Origin: an uncultured Oxalobacteraceae bacterium
Lineage (GTDB): Bacteria; Pseudomonadota; Gammaproteobacteria; Burkholderiales; Burkholderiaceae_D
Length of the DNA stretch: 64,000 nucleotides
Assembly: GCA_903862415.1 (NCBI GenBank)
Contig: CAIOYD010000020.1
Coordinates: 1 to 64,000, forward strand
Reading direction: 5' to 3'
In this document: positions 1 through 11,231 of the stretch, one piece after another
Layout: each line of letters opens with the position of its first letter
Numbering within the stretch: the stretch's first letter is position 1
The notes under the pieces: model-generated
The model's database searches: none
The model's input: only the letters and a program-made list of their open reading frames with translations
What the model was told of the DNA's origin: nothing
Made by a program: the position numbers and the translations under genes

Positions 1-228
1 CGAGGGAAGCGCGCTGATAATTTTTAAACCAGGACAACATGCCAAGTCTGGCATGTCCGACGTTCTCATGCATACGATGACTCCTTATTTTCAGCACAGA
101 TGGTCCATTCTCAGGCATTCTGATCGAATGTGCAATGTCCGGCCTGATCACTAATTGACCGGACTATGAATTTCATTAATACTTATCCGCTCATTAACCC
201 AGCAAAAATTCAGCACCAGAAACAACCT

Positions 229-1173
229 ATGATAAAAACTCTGAAGATCATTGCACTTAGCACTTTAATGACCATGTCTATGCCGCTCATCGCTGCGACC
301 AATGAAAGAACAACCTTGCCAAGGATGCCTGTGGTTCAGTCCGGAACCATCGAGCGCATGCCTTTGTTTCAGTCAAAATTTGTCCAGGCACGCCATATTG
401 ATGTCTGGTTGCCAGCAAATTACACTCCCAAAAAACGTTACAGCGTGCTGTATATGCACGATGGCCAGATGCTGTATGACGCTTCCATCACCTGGAATAA
501 GCAAGCCTGGCATATTGATCGGGCCGTGAGCCAGTTGATGGAGCAAGGACGGCTTCCAGATACCATCATCGTTGGCGTCTGGAATATCAGTGCATTGCGG
601 CACAGTGAATATTTCCCAGAAAAAGCACTTGCACTGATCACCGAACCAGCACGCAGTCAGTTTATCGAAAAAGGCATGGACGGAACGGTGCTCGCGGACC
701 GTTATTTGCGTTTTTTGGTAGAAGAACTTAAACCGGCAATCGACCAACACTATTCCACACTGCCTGACCGCGAACATACTTTTATCATGGGATCAAGCAT
801 GGGTGGTCTGATTTCTCTTTATGCAATCAGCGAGTACCCAGATGTCTTTGGCGGTGCAGCCTGCCTTTCAACACACTGGACTGGCTATTTTGTAGCCAAT
901 TCGGTGGTTCCTTTGGCCTTATTTAATTATGTGCAGTTACACCTGCCTGATCCGGCACATCATCGGATTTACATGGACAGAGGAACCGAAACACTGGACG
1001 CACTGTATGCGGTTCCTCAACCCGTTGTCGATCAACTCATTTTGGATAAAGGCTATGACCATGATCATTTTATGAGCCGGGTGTTTCAGGGGGCAAAGCA
1101 CACTGAGATCGACTGGTCAGGCCGGCTTGATCTGCCACTGCAATTTATTATGGGCGAAAAAATTGTTCAATAA
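229..1173 (+). CDS. secreted alpha/beta-hydrolase, putative esterase (esterase D / Fes-like family)
   Basis: ORF 166-1173; internal ATG at 229 begins a signal-peptide-like stretch (MIKTLKIIALSTLMTMSMPLIAA); nucleophile motif GSSMGG, SVLYMHDGQ. Confidence 0.8.
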   Translation: MIKTLKIIALSTLMTMSMPLIAATNERTTLPRMPVVQSGTIERMPLFQSKFVQARHIDVWLPANYTPKKRYSVLYMHDGQMLYDASITWNKQAWHIDRAVSQLMEQGRLPDTIIVGVWNISALRHSEYFPEKALALITEPARSQFIEKGMDGTVLADRYLRFLVEELKPAIDQHYSTLPDREHTFIMGSSMGGLISLYAISEYPDVFGGAACLSTHWTGYFVANSVVPLALFNYVQLHLPDPAHHRIYMDRGTETLDALYAVPQPVVDQLILDKGYDHDHFMSRVFQGAKHTEIDWSGRLDLPLQFIMGEKIVQ

Positions 1174-1221
1174 GCATACGCCGCGTTAATTTAATTTCAT
1201 CGATAAACAAAGGAAACTGCC

Positions 1222-2058
1222 ATGTCCAGACTAACCCTGCGCAACAAATTGAACACCGCCATCGGGAGCGCGTTGTTATGCTGCTGCGTTGGTGCGATTG
1301 CAGATAGCACGGCTGCATTCCATTCTGCCAGTCCAACAGCACGGGTGGAATACTGGCAGCAGCGTCAACTTCAGATTGAACGTGATCTGGCTGATAAAAA
1401 CACCCTCTCGAAGGTGAAATTACTTTTTTTAGGGGATTCCATTACCGATTTCTGGCAAATGGGAGAAGATATTTGGGTTGGCAATCAGTGGCATGGAAAG
1501 AAAATTTGGGACCAAAGTTTTACTGGGACACCTGCTGAAAATTTTTCCCAAAATTTTGGCATTTCTGGCGATCGCACGGAACATATTCTGTACCGCATTG
1601 AACCTAAAAAAAATGGTGGTCTGGGTGAGTTAGACAGTCCGGAACTTAATCCGGAATACATCATCATTATGCTGGGAATTAATAACTCATGGGCTCCTGA
1701 GTATCCGGTCGCTGACAGCATTTTTGCAGGCGTCAGCGCTGTAGTGCGTGCGGCACATCAACGCAAACCGCATGCGCGCATTATTCTTGAGTCCATATTG
1801 CCGACCAACGATGTCGTCAAAAATGCCAGCGTTGTCAAGCCAGTTAACCTGCGTCTTGCTGAATTAGCCGCAAGCGCCGAATTTTCAGGCAGCGCTTCTT
1901 ATCTTGATCTGTATCCTTCCTTTGTTGAAAGTAATGGCCAGCAGAAAGCCGATTATTTTGTACAAGATGGTTTACATCCAAATGAAAACGGCTACCGGGT
2001 TTGGCGCGATCAACTGCTTCCTTTGATTGCAAATGATCGGAAAAGCCATTCACACTGA
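1222..2058 (+). CDS. SGNH/GDSL-family hydrolase, secreted
   Basis: Block I FLGDSITDFW, block III GINNSW, C-terminal DGLHPNENGY; N-terminal hydrophobic segment. Confidence 0.85.
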   Translation: MSRLTLRNKLNTAIGSALLCCCVGAIADSTAAFHSASPTARVEYWQQRQLQIERDLADKNTLSKVKLLFLGDSITDFWQMGEDIWVGNQWHGKKIWDQSFTGTPAENFSQNFGISGDRTEHILYRIEPKKNGGLGELDSPELNPEYIIIMLGINNSWAPEYPVADSIFAGVSAVVRAAHQRKPHARIILESILPTNDVVKNASVVKPVNLRLAELAASAEFSGSASYLDLYPSFVESNGQQKADYFVQDGLHPNENGYRVWRDQLLPLIANDRKSHSH

Positions 2059-2096
2059 TCAACGTTGCCCTGTTCGGTTCGATCTATAGCGCCAGA

Positions 2097-3449
2097 TTAA
2101 CGTTGATGCACCTGCCGTCCGGCGGCATAGGTGGCCAGCACAGTCCGGTCATCGCCCAACAGCGCCAAGGCAAACAGCAATTCTTCCAGCGTGTTGGTGT
2201 TGGCGGTGCGGCGCGCCAGCAGTGGTGTGGCCTGTGGGTCGAGTATGATAAAGTCAGCTTCCGTACCGATGGCAAAATTGCCGATCACGCCTTCAAGTTG
2301 CATGCTGCGGGCGCCGCCGAGAGTAGCAAGATAAAACATACGCAAGGCCGGCATATAGCTGCCGCCCATGCGTGCCACTTTGTAGGTTTCATTCATGGTT
2401 TGCAGCATGGAAAAGGACGTGCCGCCACCCACATCGGTGGCCAGCGACAACAACATCTGCTCACTGTCGGCGCGTGGAAAATCAAACAGGCCACTGCCGA
2501 GAAACAGATTCGACGTCGGGCAAACCGCCACGGCCGACTGGGTGGCGGCCATTCTGGCGCGATCGGCATCGTCTAGCCAGATGCAGTGGGCATACATCGA
2601 ACGTGGACGCAACATGCCGTAATGATCGTACACATCCATGTAGCTGCGTGCTTTGGGAAAGAGCGACTTCACCCACGCGACTTCGTCGGTGTTTTCGGCC
2701 ACATGGGTTTGCAGGTAGGTGTCAGGATAGGCACGTGCCAACTCACCGGCGAGCTGCAGTTGCGCTTCGCTGGAAGTGGGAGCAAAGCGCGGCGTGATGG
2801 CGTACAGCTGACGGCCTTTTTTATGCCACTTGTTAATCAGTGCCTCACTCTCACGCACACCGCTCTCGGCAGTATCGCGTAAAAATTCCGGGCAGTTCCG
2901 GTCCATCAATACTTTACCGGCGACCATGCGCAAATTGCGCTCGGAGCTTTCGGTAAAAAAGGCGTCCACCGATTGCGGATGCACGGTGCAATACACCATC
3001 GCGGTGGTGGTGCCACAGCGCAGCAATTCATCGATAAAAAAATGCGCTACCTGACTGCTGTGATTGAGATCAGAAAACTGCCTCTCAGTCGGAAAGGTGT
3101 ACGTTTCCAGCCACGGCAACAAACCCGGTGCGGGTGAAGCGATCATGTCGGTTTGCGGATAATGAACATGGGTGTCGATAAAGCCGGGAATGATCAGCTT
3201 GCCACGGTAATCGGCTATCGTCACATCGTCTGGCAGTGTGGATTTGAGCGCGACATAATCACCCACTTGCAGCACCTTGCCATCACAAATCAACAGCAAG
3301 CCATCTTCAAACCAGGCATGCGCATCGTTATGAAACGCCGGATCGTTGGTGAAGTGCAGTACGCTGGCGCGATAAGCCTGCATAGCCCCTGGGGTACTGG
3401 CCGGGTGGCCGGAATTGGTTTGCATAACATCCTTCAAAATAGTACTCAT
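2097..3449 (-). CDS. guaD: guanine deaminase
   Basis: Amidohydrolase motifs IPGFIDTHVHYPQTD, TNLFLGSGLFDF, ATDVGGGTSFSML; start at MSTILKDV overlaps the xdhC stop. Confidence 0.9.
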   Translation of the reverse strand: MSTILKDVMQTNSGHPASTPGAMQAYRASVLHFTNDPAFHNDAHAWFEDGLLLICDGKVLQVGDYVALKSTLPDDVTIADYRGKLIIPGFIDTHVHYPQTDMIASPAPGLLPWLETYTFPTERQFSDLNHSSQVAHFFIDELLRCGTTTAMVYCTVHPQSVDAFFTESSERNLRMVAGKVLMDRNCPEFLRDTAESGVRESEALINKWHKKGRQLYAITPRFAPTSSEAQLQLAGELARAYPDTYLQTHVAENTDEVAWVKSLFPKARSYMDVYDHYGMLRPRSMYAHCIWLDDADRARMAATQSAVAVCPTSNLFLGSGLFDFPRADSEQMLLSLATDVGGGTSFSMLQTMNETYKVARMGGSYMPALRMFYLATLGGARSMQLEGVIGNFAIGTEADFIILDPQATPLLARRTANTNTLEELLFALALLGDDRTVLATYAAGRQVHQR

Positions 3450-4456
3450 GCCTGATCCTGCGCTTCCCATTGTTGCAATAACTGCGCCACCACGGCCACT
3501 GCCAACACCGCTGGCGACTTGCCTTTGATACCGTCGATACCGATCGGACACACCATGTTCCCGAGTTGTTCTGCATTGATACCGCGCTCCTGCAAACGTC
3601 GTTCAAACAGGCTGCGTTTGGTGTGTGAACCGATTAAGCCAAACCAAGTCAACTGCGCACGCCGCAAAATATGTTCAGCCAGCAGCTGATCGAGCGCATG
3701 ACTGTGCGTAAGCACTAAAAACATGACGTCTGCTGGTGCCGATGCAATCAGGGCTTGCGGCGTGTCGGTCAATTCCAGCGTGACGTTGGCTGGTAACGGG
3801 GTAGGAAACTGGTCTGCACGTTCATCCACCCAGGTGACGATACAGGGCAACTCAGCCAGCAAACGAACGATGGCACTGCCCACATGACCGGCACCAAACA
3901 ACATCACATGTGGACGATAAGCCAGGCAGGGATCGGACATCCATTGGTGACCATACTCATCAAGAAACAGCTGACAAGTGTCGGCCTTCTGATGCGGCAC
4001 CGGCACTTCGGTGGCCAGCAAACTGACTCCTTCTGCGTCGCGCAAACTGGGTGCGGTCAACTGATCGAGTGACACCAGCCTCCAACTGTCTGCGCCCTGA
4101 TAAAACCGCGTATGCAGACAATCCAGATAGTGCTGCATGCCGCAAGCCGTCAGATCTATGCGTTCAAAAACCAGTTGCACCACCCCGCCGCAACACTGCC
4201 CCAGAGCTGGCCCCAGAGGGAACCGTTGCAGCCGTCGTTCCGCTGTCAGTTTGCCTGCTGGCAGCAACAACATCTCGCGGGCAATTTCCAGCGCGCGCAT
4301 TTCCAGATGACCACCACCAATGGTGTCGAACGCAGCATTCGCTGTCACCAGCATTTTGGCACCAGTCTCGCGCGGACCGGACCCCACCACACTGGCCATA
4401 GTGACCACTATGCCGGGTTCGGTCAGTTGCCTGAGTGCGTTCAGCCAGTGTTTCAT
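3446..4456 (-). CDS. xdhC: xanthine dehydrogenase accessory protein XdhC
   Basis: GSGPRETGAKMLV N-terminus, FGAGHVGSAIVRLLAELPCIVTWVDER; adjacent to xdhB. Confidence 0.9.
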   Translation of the reverse strand: MKHWLNALRQLTEPGIVVTMASVVGSGPRETGAKMLVTANAAFDTIGGGHLEMRALEIAREMLLLPAGKLTAERRLQRFPLGPALGQCCGGVVQLVFERIDLTACGMQHYLDCLHTRFYQGADSWRLVSLDQLTAPSLRDAEGVSLLATEVPVPHQKADTCQLFLDEYGHQWMSDPCLAYRPHVMLFGAGHVGSAIVRLLAELPCIVTWVDERADQFPTPLPANVTLELTDTPQALIASAPADVMFLVLTHSHALDQLLAEHILRRAQLTWFGLIGSHTKRSLFERRLQERGINAEQLGNMVCPIGIDGIKGKSPAVLAVAVVAQLLQQWEAQDQA

Positions 4457-6801
4457 GTGCGCTGTGAGTGCATGGATTTCACGGCGGTGACCGCCTTAAG
4501 AATCGCCTCACAGGTGGCCGGTGCATTCAGTGGTGGATTAAACTGTTGTCCGGTCACACTGGCAATGGCGTCGCGAATGGCAAAAAAGGCCGAGAACGCC
4601 AGCAGCAGAGGCGGTTCACCCACGGCTTTAGAACGATGTATGCTGTCCTGGACATTGCGATTCTTATACAGCTGCACGCGAAAATCTTCCGGACAATCCG
4701 AAATCGATGGAATTTTATAGGTCGACGGCGCATGCGTCATCAGCTTGCCGCTGGCATTCCACCATAATTCTTCGGTCGTCAGCCAACCCAGTCCCTGCAT
4801 AAATGCGCCTTCCACCTGACCGATATCGATGGCCGGATTGAGTGACTGTCCGGCATCGTACAAAGCATCAACCCGCAGCAGACGTGATTCACCGGTGAGG
4901 GTATCGATGAGCACTTCCGAAACGGCCGCGCCATAAGAAAAATACGAGAACGGATTGCCGCTCATGGTTTTTGGGTCCCAGTGCAAACCGGGGGTGGCAT
5001 AAAAACCATCCGACCATAACTGAATGCGCGCCAGATAGGCCTTTTGGGTGAGTTCAGAAAATGCCATGGTTTTCTGGTTAACAAACACCATACCGCCCGC
5101 GAACACCACCTCAGACTCGCTGCCACCCAATAATTTCACCGCAAAACCAGCGAGCCGGTCACGGATAGTGCGGGCCGCATCTTGCGCCGCTTTACCGTTC
5201 AGATCCGCACCGGTTGAAGCGGCGGTGGCCGAGGTATTGGCGACCTTGCTAGTATCGGTGGCAGTCGCACGCACGGCGTTTAAGGGAATGCCGAGTTCAT
5301 GCGCGACCACCTGACAGACTTTGGTATTGATCCCCTGCCCCATTTCGGTACCACCATGATTAACCAGAACCGAACCATCGGTGTAGACATGTACCAGGGC
5401 ACCGGCCTGGTTGAAATGGGTGACGTTAAAGGCGATACCAAATTTGAGCGGCGTGAGTGCCAAACCTTTTTTGAGCACGGCACTGCCGGCATTGAAGGCG
5501 TTGATGTCGGCGCGGCGCTGGCGATAATGGCTGCTGATTTCCAGTTCAGCCACCAGCTCATGGATCACGTTATCGACCACTTTCTGCCCATACTGAGTAA
5601 CGTTGCGGCCTTCCTGGTCGTTGCGGCCATAAAAATTAATTTTACGTACATCGAGTGCATCTTTATGCAGATTGCGTGCGATGCCATCGAGTATATATTC
5701 AATCGCAATCGCCCCCTGCGGGCCGCCAAAACCACGGAAGGCAGTGTTCGATTGGGTATTGGTTTTGCCACACAGGGCAATAATGTCGGCCGCAGCCAGA
5801 TAATAGGTATTATCGAAGTGGCACATGGCACGGGTGGCCACGGGAGCGGATAAATCGGCTGAAAATCCAGCGCGTGTGACCATTTCAACTTTGGCACCGA
5901 GAATGCGGCCGCTGTCATCATAAGCAACTTCGTACTCATAATAAAAACAGTGGCGCTTGCCGGTGACGAGCATATCGTCATCCCGGTCGGCACGCAGTTT
6001 AACCGGTCGTTTTAAGTGTGCCGCGCACAGCGCCGCCAGCGCCGCCCATAAGCCGGACTGAGATTCTTTGCCACCAAATCCACCACCCATACGGCGACAT
6101 TGAACTACGATATGATGCAGTGGCAACCCCAACGCATGCGCAATGATATGCTGCATTTCAGTCGGATGCTGGGTTGAACAATGCACCAGCATGCTGTGAT
6201 TTTCGTGCGGTATGGCGTAAGAAATCTGTCCTTCCAGATAAAACTGTTCCTGCCCGCCGACAAACAATTCACCTTTGATACGATGGGGTGCATGGGTAAA
6301 GGCCTGCAGCACACTGCCGGTTTGCAGACGCATTGGGGGAATCACGAATGACTCTACCGCTCTGGCGGCCTGCGGCGTCAGGATTGCCGGCATTTCCTGA
6401 TAATGGATTTCGGCTTTTCTGGCGGCGCGGCGGGCATGATCATGGCTGTCGGCCACGACCACAAACACAGGCTGGCCGACGTATTCGACCACGCCGGCGG
6501 ATAAAATCGGATCGTCATGAATGATCGGACCACAGTCATTGGTGCCGGGAATGTCCTCAGCCGTGAATACCGCCACCACACCGGGCGAATTTCTGACCGC
6601 ATCAAGATTGAGTTCCACTATCGTGGCATGCGCTTTGGCAGACAGTCCCAAAGCAGCATGCAGCGTACCGTACACTTCGGGAATATCATCGGTATACACC
6701 GCTTCACCCAACACATGCAGGGTGGCCGATTCATGCGGGTGCGATTTACCCACTTCAGTCCATGGATGGGTGGCGGAGGTCGAGACAGGTGGCTTGGTCA
6801 T
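4453..6801 (-). CDS. xdhB: xanthine dehydrogenase, molybdopterin-binding subunit
   Basis: GEAVYTDDIP, RRMGGGFGGKESQ, FRGFGGPQGA, GTEMGQGINTKV, VGEPPLLLAFSAFFAIRDA. Confidence 0.95.
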   Translation of the reverse strand: MTKPPVSTSATHPWTEVGKSHPHESATLHVLGEAVYTDDIPEVYGTLHAALGLSAKAHATIVELNLDAVRNSPGVVAVFTAEDIPGTNDCGPIIHDDPILSAGVVEYVGQPVFVVVADSHDHARRAARKAEIHYQEMPAILTPQAARAVESFVIPPMRLQTGSVLQAFTHAPHRIKGELFVGGQEQFYLEGQISYAIPHENHSMLVHCSTQHPTEMQHIIAHALGLPLHHIVVQCRRMGGGFGGKESQSGLWAALAALCAAHLKRPVKLRADRDDDMLVTGKRHCFYYEYEVAYDDSGRILGAKVEMVTRAGFSADLSAPVATRAMCHFDNTYYLAAADIIALCGKTNTQSNTAFRGFGGPQGAIAIEYILDGIARNLHKDALDVRKINFYGRNDQEGRNVTQYGQKVVDNVIHELVAELEISSHYRQRRADINAFNAGSAVLKKGLALTPLKFGIAFNVTHFNQAGALVHVYTDGSVLVNHGGTEMGQGINTKVCQVVAHELGIPLNAVRATATDTSKVANTSATAASTGADLNGKAAQDAARTIRDRLAGFAVKLLGGSESEVVFAGGMVFVNQKTMAFSELTQKAYLARIQLWSDGFYATPGLHWDPKTMSGNPFSYFSYGAAVSEVLIDTLTGESRLLRVDALYDAGQSLNPAIDIGQVEGAFMQGLGWLTTEELWWNASGKLMTHAPSTYKIPSISDCPEDFRVQLYKNRNVQDSIHRSKAVGEPPLLLAFSAFFAIRDAIASVTGQQFNPPLNAPATCEAILKAVTAVKSMHSQRT

Positions 6802-6813
6802 CGGGTTCTGCCT

Positions 6814-8289
6814 TCAGGAGTTAGATACATCAGCACAACCAGCGGCAAAGACACTCATACTGACTGGTGTACCACTGGTTTCAAGCCAGAAGCGTCGCAG
6901 CAGATTTTGTGCCGTTGTCATGCGGTAGTTATCTGAAGCACGCATATCAGACAGCGGCGTGTAATCGAGTGCCAGCATCTGCATCGCCTGCTCAATCGTG
7001 GCTTGAGTCCACAACTGGCCATTCAGGGCTGCTTCGGCTTTGGGTGCGCGTCTGGACGTCGCGGCCATGCCGCCATAGGCAATATGGGCATTACAGATCC
7101 GGTCACCATCGAAGGTAATAGCATACGCGGCGCACACGGCAGAAATATCCTGATCATAGCGTTTGGCCAGTTTGTAGGTACGGAACTGTTGTTGCGGCTG
7201 CGGCAGTGGAATACGCACCGCTTCGACAAATTCGCCTGGCTGCCAGTCTTTTTTCATATAGTCGAGATAAAAGTTTTCCAGCAGCAGTACGCGCTGACCA
7301 GCGGGGCCGCGCAAGACAATTTCTGCACTCAGGGCGATCATCCACGGGGCCGAATCGCCTATCGGTGAACCATTGGCGACACTGCCGCCGAGTGTGCCAG
7401 AATTGCGTATCGGTAAAGAAGCAAACCGCTGCCACATTTCCTGCAATTGCGGATAGTGGCCCGTCACTGCCGCATAGGCGTCGTTTAACGACACCGCTGC
7501 GCCGATGTGAATCTTGCCGTCACTTTCGCTGATGTGGCTCAATTCTGCCACCTGACGGATATAGATAATGTCGCCGAGTGCACGCATCTGTTTGGTGACC
7601 CACAAACCAACATCGGTGGAGCCGGACAAGATGCAGGCCAGCGGATGTTGCGCCCGCACGGCGACTAACTGTTCCAGCGTGCGCGGGGCATAAAAGGTTT
7701 GCCCATGCTGTTCATACACAAACATGTCGGTGCGCTGCAGATCGTTTAATTGCCGCGTCAGTGCTGCGCGGTCAAATGCCACTTTGGGCAATTCGGTCAT
7801 GCGTCTGGCGGCATCGATGATGGGACGATAACCTGTGCAGCGACACAAATTGCCGGAGAGGGTTTCATTGATTTTTTCACGGCACGGGCTGCCGCTGCTG
7901 CCTTCCTGGCTTAAATACAAACTCCACAACGACATGGCAAACCCCGGGGTGCAAAATCCACACTGCGAACCATGACATTCCACCAGTGCCTGCTGTACCG
8001 GATGCAGCTGAGCATTTTGCTGTTTCAAATCTTCGATAGTAAACAAGGCCTTGCCATCGAGCGCTGGCAAAAACTGAATACAGGCATTAACCGATTTCAT
8101 TTCCAGCTGACCATGGACCAATTCCCCGGTGACCACCGTGCAGGCACCACAATCGCCTTCGGCACAGCCTTCCTTGGTGCCGGTACAGTGCAAATCTTCA
8201 CGCAGATATTGCAGCACGGTTTTGGTGGGCGCAACCGAGTCTACCTCATGGACCTGATGTTGATAATAAAAACGGATGGGGTCGGACAT
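6814..8289 (-). CDS. xdhA: xanthine dehydrogenase small subunit (2Fe-2S and FAD domains)
   Basis: GTKEGCAEGDCGACTVV, HGSQCGFCTPGFAMSL, NLCRCTGYRPI, LGGSVANGSPIGDSAP. Confidence 0.95.
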   Translation of the reverse strand: MSDPIRFYYQHQVHEVDSVAPTKTVLQYLREDLHCTGTKEGCAEGDCGACTVVTGELVHGQLEMKSVNACIQFLPALDGKALFTIEDLKQQNAQLHPVQQALVECHGSQCGFCTPGFAMSLWSLYLSQEGSSGSPCREKINETLSGNLCRCTGYRPIIDAARRMTELPKVAFDRAALTRQLNDLQRTDMFVYEQHGQTFYAPRTLEQLVAVRAQHPLACILSGSTDVGLWVTKQMRALGDIIYIRQVAELSHISESDGKIHIGAAVSLNDAYAAVTGHYPQLQEMWQRFASLPIRNSGTLGGSVANGSPIGDSAPWMIALSAEIVLRGPAGQRVLLLENFYLDYMKKDWQPGEFVEAVRIPLPQPQQQFRTYKLAKRYDQDISAVCAAYAITFDGDRICNAHIAYGGMAATSRRAPKAEAALNGQLWTQATIEQAMQMLALDYTPLSDMRASDNYRMTTAQNLLRRFWLETSGTPVSMSVFAAGCADVSNS

Positions 8290-8392
8290 GTGGGCTCCAC
8301 TAAGTATTCTTTCCAGCGTAGATTAGCATTCACGCCGTTACCAGCTATATGTTTTAACAGATGGTAACTATCACCTATGGGCAATAGTTTCT

Positions 8393-9307
8393 CTAAAGAG
8401 GATTTTGCAGCCAGTAATCCGGTTGCGCATACACGGTTTTGAGCATATCGATGAAAAATCGGGTTTTGGCAGGCAGATGGCGCTGTTGCGGATATACCGC
8501 CATGATTTCATATTGTGGCAAAGCATACTCATCGAGTACCGTAATGAGTTGCCCTGAAGCCAGTTGCGCCTGAATTTCCCAGGTTGAGCGCCAGGCCAGA
8601 CCGAGTCCTTCGCTGACCCAACGATGCAGTAATTCGCCATCATTACAGTCCAGATTACCGGCTGCCCGGACGACCACCTGTTTGCCCTGTTCCTGAAAAT
8701 ACCAACCCCGTTGCTGCCCGCCCTGCAAATTGAACGACAGACAGTTATGCTGCGCCAGATCAGCCAGCGTGTGGGGAATACCATGACGTTCCAGATACTC
8801 TGGCGTGCCACACACTACCCGCCGGTTGCTGGCCAGTTTCACCGCCACAAAATTGGGGTCGATGGTGCCACCAATGCGGATACTGAGGTCATAACCTTCA
8901 CGCACCAAATCGACCACCCGGTCGGTCAGATTAAAGGAAATCTGCACCTCCGGATGCATGGCGACAAAGTCGGGCGCGTGCGGTGCCACATGTTTTCTGC
9001 CGAAGGCCGCGGGCGCGGACACAATCAAATGGCCAGTGGCCTTGTGCCGCCCCTGCGCCACCAGGCTGTCGGCATAACCCAGATCGCTGAGCAATTTACG
9101 GCAATGGTCCAGATACAACAAACCCTGTTCAGTTAACGTCAGATGCCGGGTGGTGCGATGCATAAGCTTCACCCCGAGGCGTTTTTCCAGCGCATCAATG
9201 CGACGCCCGAGCATGACCGGGGTGATGTTTTTTTCCAGTGCCGCGCGCGCCAGACTGCCTTTTTCGGCCACATCGACGAAGGCTTCGATTTGAGTGAGCT
9301 TATCCAT
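8393..9307 (-). CDS. LysR-family transcriptional regulator
   Basis: N-terminal HTH (LTQIEAFVDVAEKGSLARAALEKNITPVMLGRRIDALEKRLGVKLMHRTTR), periplasmic-binding-like effector domain. Confidence 0.9.
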   Translation of the reverse strand: MDKLTQIEAFVDVAEKGSLARAALEKNITPVMLGRRIDALEKRLGVKLMHRTTRHLTLTEQGLLYLDHCRKLLSDLGYADSLVAQGRHKATGHLIVSAPAAFGRKHVAPHAPDFVAMHPEVQISFNLTDRVVDLVREGYDLSIRIGGTIDPNFVAVKLASNRRVVCGTPEYLERHGIPHTLADLAQHNCLSFNLQGGQQRGWYFQEQGKQVVVRAAGNLDCNDGELLHRWVSEGLGLAWRSTWEIQAQLASGQLITVLDEYALPQYEIMAVYPQQRHLPAKTRFFIDMLKTVYAQPDYWLQNPL

Positions 9308-9314
9308 GCAAAGA

Positions 9315-9341
9315 GTATTGCATACTTTAAGTATGGAATAC
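9315..9341. promoter_or_regulatory. candidate operator between divergent lysR and gcl
   Basis: gtattgcatactttaagtatggaatac: two GTATNNNATAC units 16 bp apart, containing the perfect palindrome CATACTTTAAGTATG (9321-9335). Confidence 0.5.
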
Positions 9342-9429
9342 AACGATGTTTTGTCATCTTATCAAAGCCAGAGTTTACTTTTATGATGGGGAAAAATTTA
9401 GTCCTACCTACCCCATATGGAGAAGTGAC

Positions 9430-11205
9430 ATGGCAAGAATGACCGCAGCACAGGCAGCCGCCTTTGTACTGGAAAAAGAAGGTGTTCATCAGGTTTTTGG
9501 TGTGCCGGGAGCCGCCATCAATCCATTTTACGCAGCGATGAAGCAACAGGGCAGCATCAAACACATCCTCGCACGCCATGTGGAAGGGGCTTCCCACATG
9601 GCTGAAGGCTATACCCGTGCGTGCCAGGGGAATATCGGCGTATGCATCGGCACCTCCGGTCCCGCTGGCACCGACATGATTACCGGACTGTATTCAGCTC
9701 AGGCAGATTCGATACCCATACTCTGCATTACCGGACAGGCGCCACGGGCGCGACTGCACAAGGAAGATTTTCAGGCAGTCGATATCGAATCGATCGCCAA
9801 ACCGGTGACCAAATGGGCCGTGACGGTACGCGAACCGGCGCTCGTTCCGATGGTATTTCAACAGGCTTTTCATGTGATGCGTTCAGGCCGTCCGGGTCCG
9901 GTGCTGATCGATTTGCCTTTCGACGTGCAAATGGGCGAGATCGAGTTTGATCCTGATACTTACCAGCCGCTGGAAGTCTACCAACCCCGGGCCACACGGG
10001 CACAAATAGAAAAAGCCTTTGACATGCTCAATGCGGCCGAGCGGCCACTGATTACAGCCGGGGGCGGCATTATCAATGCCAATGCATCAGCTTTGTTGGT
10101 GCAGTTTGCCGAACTGACTGGCATCCCGGTAATTCCCACGCTTATGGCCTGGGGTTCGATTGCCGATGATCACCCGCTCATGGCGGGCATGGTCGGACTG
10201 CAAACCAGTCATCGTTACGGCAATGCCACCATGCTCGACTCCGACTTTGTCATCGGCATCGGCAACCGCTGGGCCAATCGCCACACCGGCTCGATAGAGG
10301 TGTTTACCAAAAACCGCAAATTTGTGCACATCGATATTGAACCCACCCAGATAGGCCGGGTGTTCGGTCCCGATTTCGGTATCGTTTCCGATGCTGGCGC
10401 CGCCCTGACATTGTTGATCGAGGTTGCACAGGAATGGAAAGATCAGGGGAAATTGAAAGACCGTTCAGCCTGGTTAGCCGCCTGCCAGCTGCGCAAGCGT
10501 TCCATGCAGCGGCGCACGCACTTTGACAATAGCCCGATCAAACCGCAGCGTGTGTATGAAGAAATGAACAAAGCTTTTGGACGCGAAACCTGCTACATCA
10601 GCACCATTGGTTTATCGCAGATTGCGGCCGCCCAGTTTTTGCATGTGTATTACCCGCGCCACTGGATCAATTGCGGTCAGGCTGGCCCGCTCGGCTGGAC
10701 TATTCCGGCGGCACTCGGCGTGTGCGCGGCCGACCCGAAACGTCAGGTGGTGGCGATTTCAGGCGATTATGATTTTCAGTTCATGATTGAAGAATTGGCC
10801 GTCGGCGCCCAGTTCAAACTGCCGTATCTGCATGTGGTGGTTAACAATTCCTATCTGGGTTTAATCCGTCAGTCACAACGTGGTTTTGATATGGATTATT
10901 GCGTGCAGCTGGCGTTTGACAACATCAATGCACCTGAACTCAATGGCTATGGAGTGGATCATATCGCCGTAGTACAGGGACTGGGATGCAAAGCAATCCG
11001 GGTGACCGAAGCGGGAGATATTCAGGCTGCCTTTGCTCAGGCACGCGCCTGGATGAACGAATTTAACGTTCCTGTCGTCGTGGAAATCATTCTCGAACGC
11101 GTGACCAATATTTCCATGGGCACGGAAATCAACAACATCAATGAATTCGAAGAACTTGCCACCAGCGCGGAGCATGCGCCCACCGCCATTACTTTATTAG
11201 ACTGA
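9430..11205 (+). CDS. gcl: glyoxylate carboligase (tartronate-semialdehyde synthase)
   Basis: TPP-enzyme protein with [17 protein letters not shown] and the [10 protein letters not shown]-terminus; followed by hyi and glxR. Confidence 0.95.
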   Translation: MARMTAAQAAAFVLEKEGVHQVFGVPGAAINPFYAAMKQQGSIKHILARHVEGASHMAEGYTRACQGNIGVCIGTSGPAGTDMITGLYSAQADSIPILCITGQAPRARLHKEDFQAVDIESIAKPVTKWAVTVREPALVPMVFQQAFHVMRSGRPGPVLIDLPFDVQMGEIEFDPDTYQPLEVYQPRATRAQIEKAFDMLNAAERPLITAGGGIINANASALLVQFAELTGIPVIPTLMAWGSIADDHPLMAGMVGLQTSHRYGNATMLDSDFVIGIGNRWANRHTGSIEVFTKNRKFVHIDIEPTQIGRVFGPDFGIVSDAGAALTLLIEVAQEWKDQGKLKDRSAWLAACQLRKRSMQRRTHFDNSPIKPQRVYEEMNKAFGRETCYISTIGLSQIAAAQFLHVYYPRHWINCGQAGPLGWTIPAALGVCAADPKRQVVAISGDYDFQFMIEELAVGAQFKLPYLHVVVNNSYLGLIRQSQRGFDMDYCVQLAFDNINAPELNGYGVDHIAVVQGLGCKAIRVTEAGDIQAAFAQARAWMNEFNVPVVVEIILERVTNISMGTEINNINEFEELATSAEHAPTAITLLD

Positions 11206-11231
11206 TCCAAACAAGCAGAGATGGAATAATC

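Noticed and set aside
37-56. acatgcca-agtc-tggcatgt hairpin at the window start
   Set aside because: Perfect 8-bp stem but no T-tract and the neighbouring gene is outside the window; function cannot be assigned.
5299-5853. 184-aa plus-strand ORF inside xdhB
   Set aside because: Shadow ORF antisense to a clearly conserved enzyme; same for 2103-2576, 14506-15444, 21988-22722, 49603-50307 and 55909-56466.
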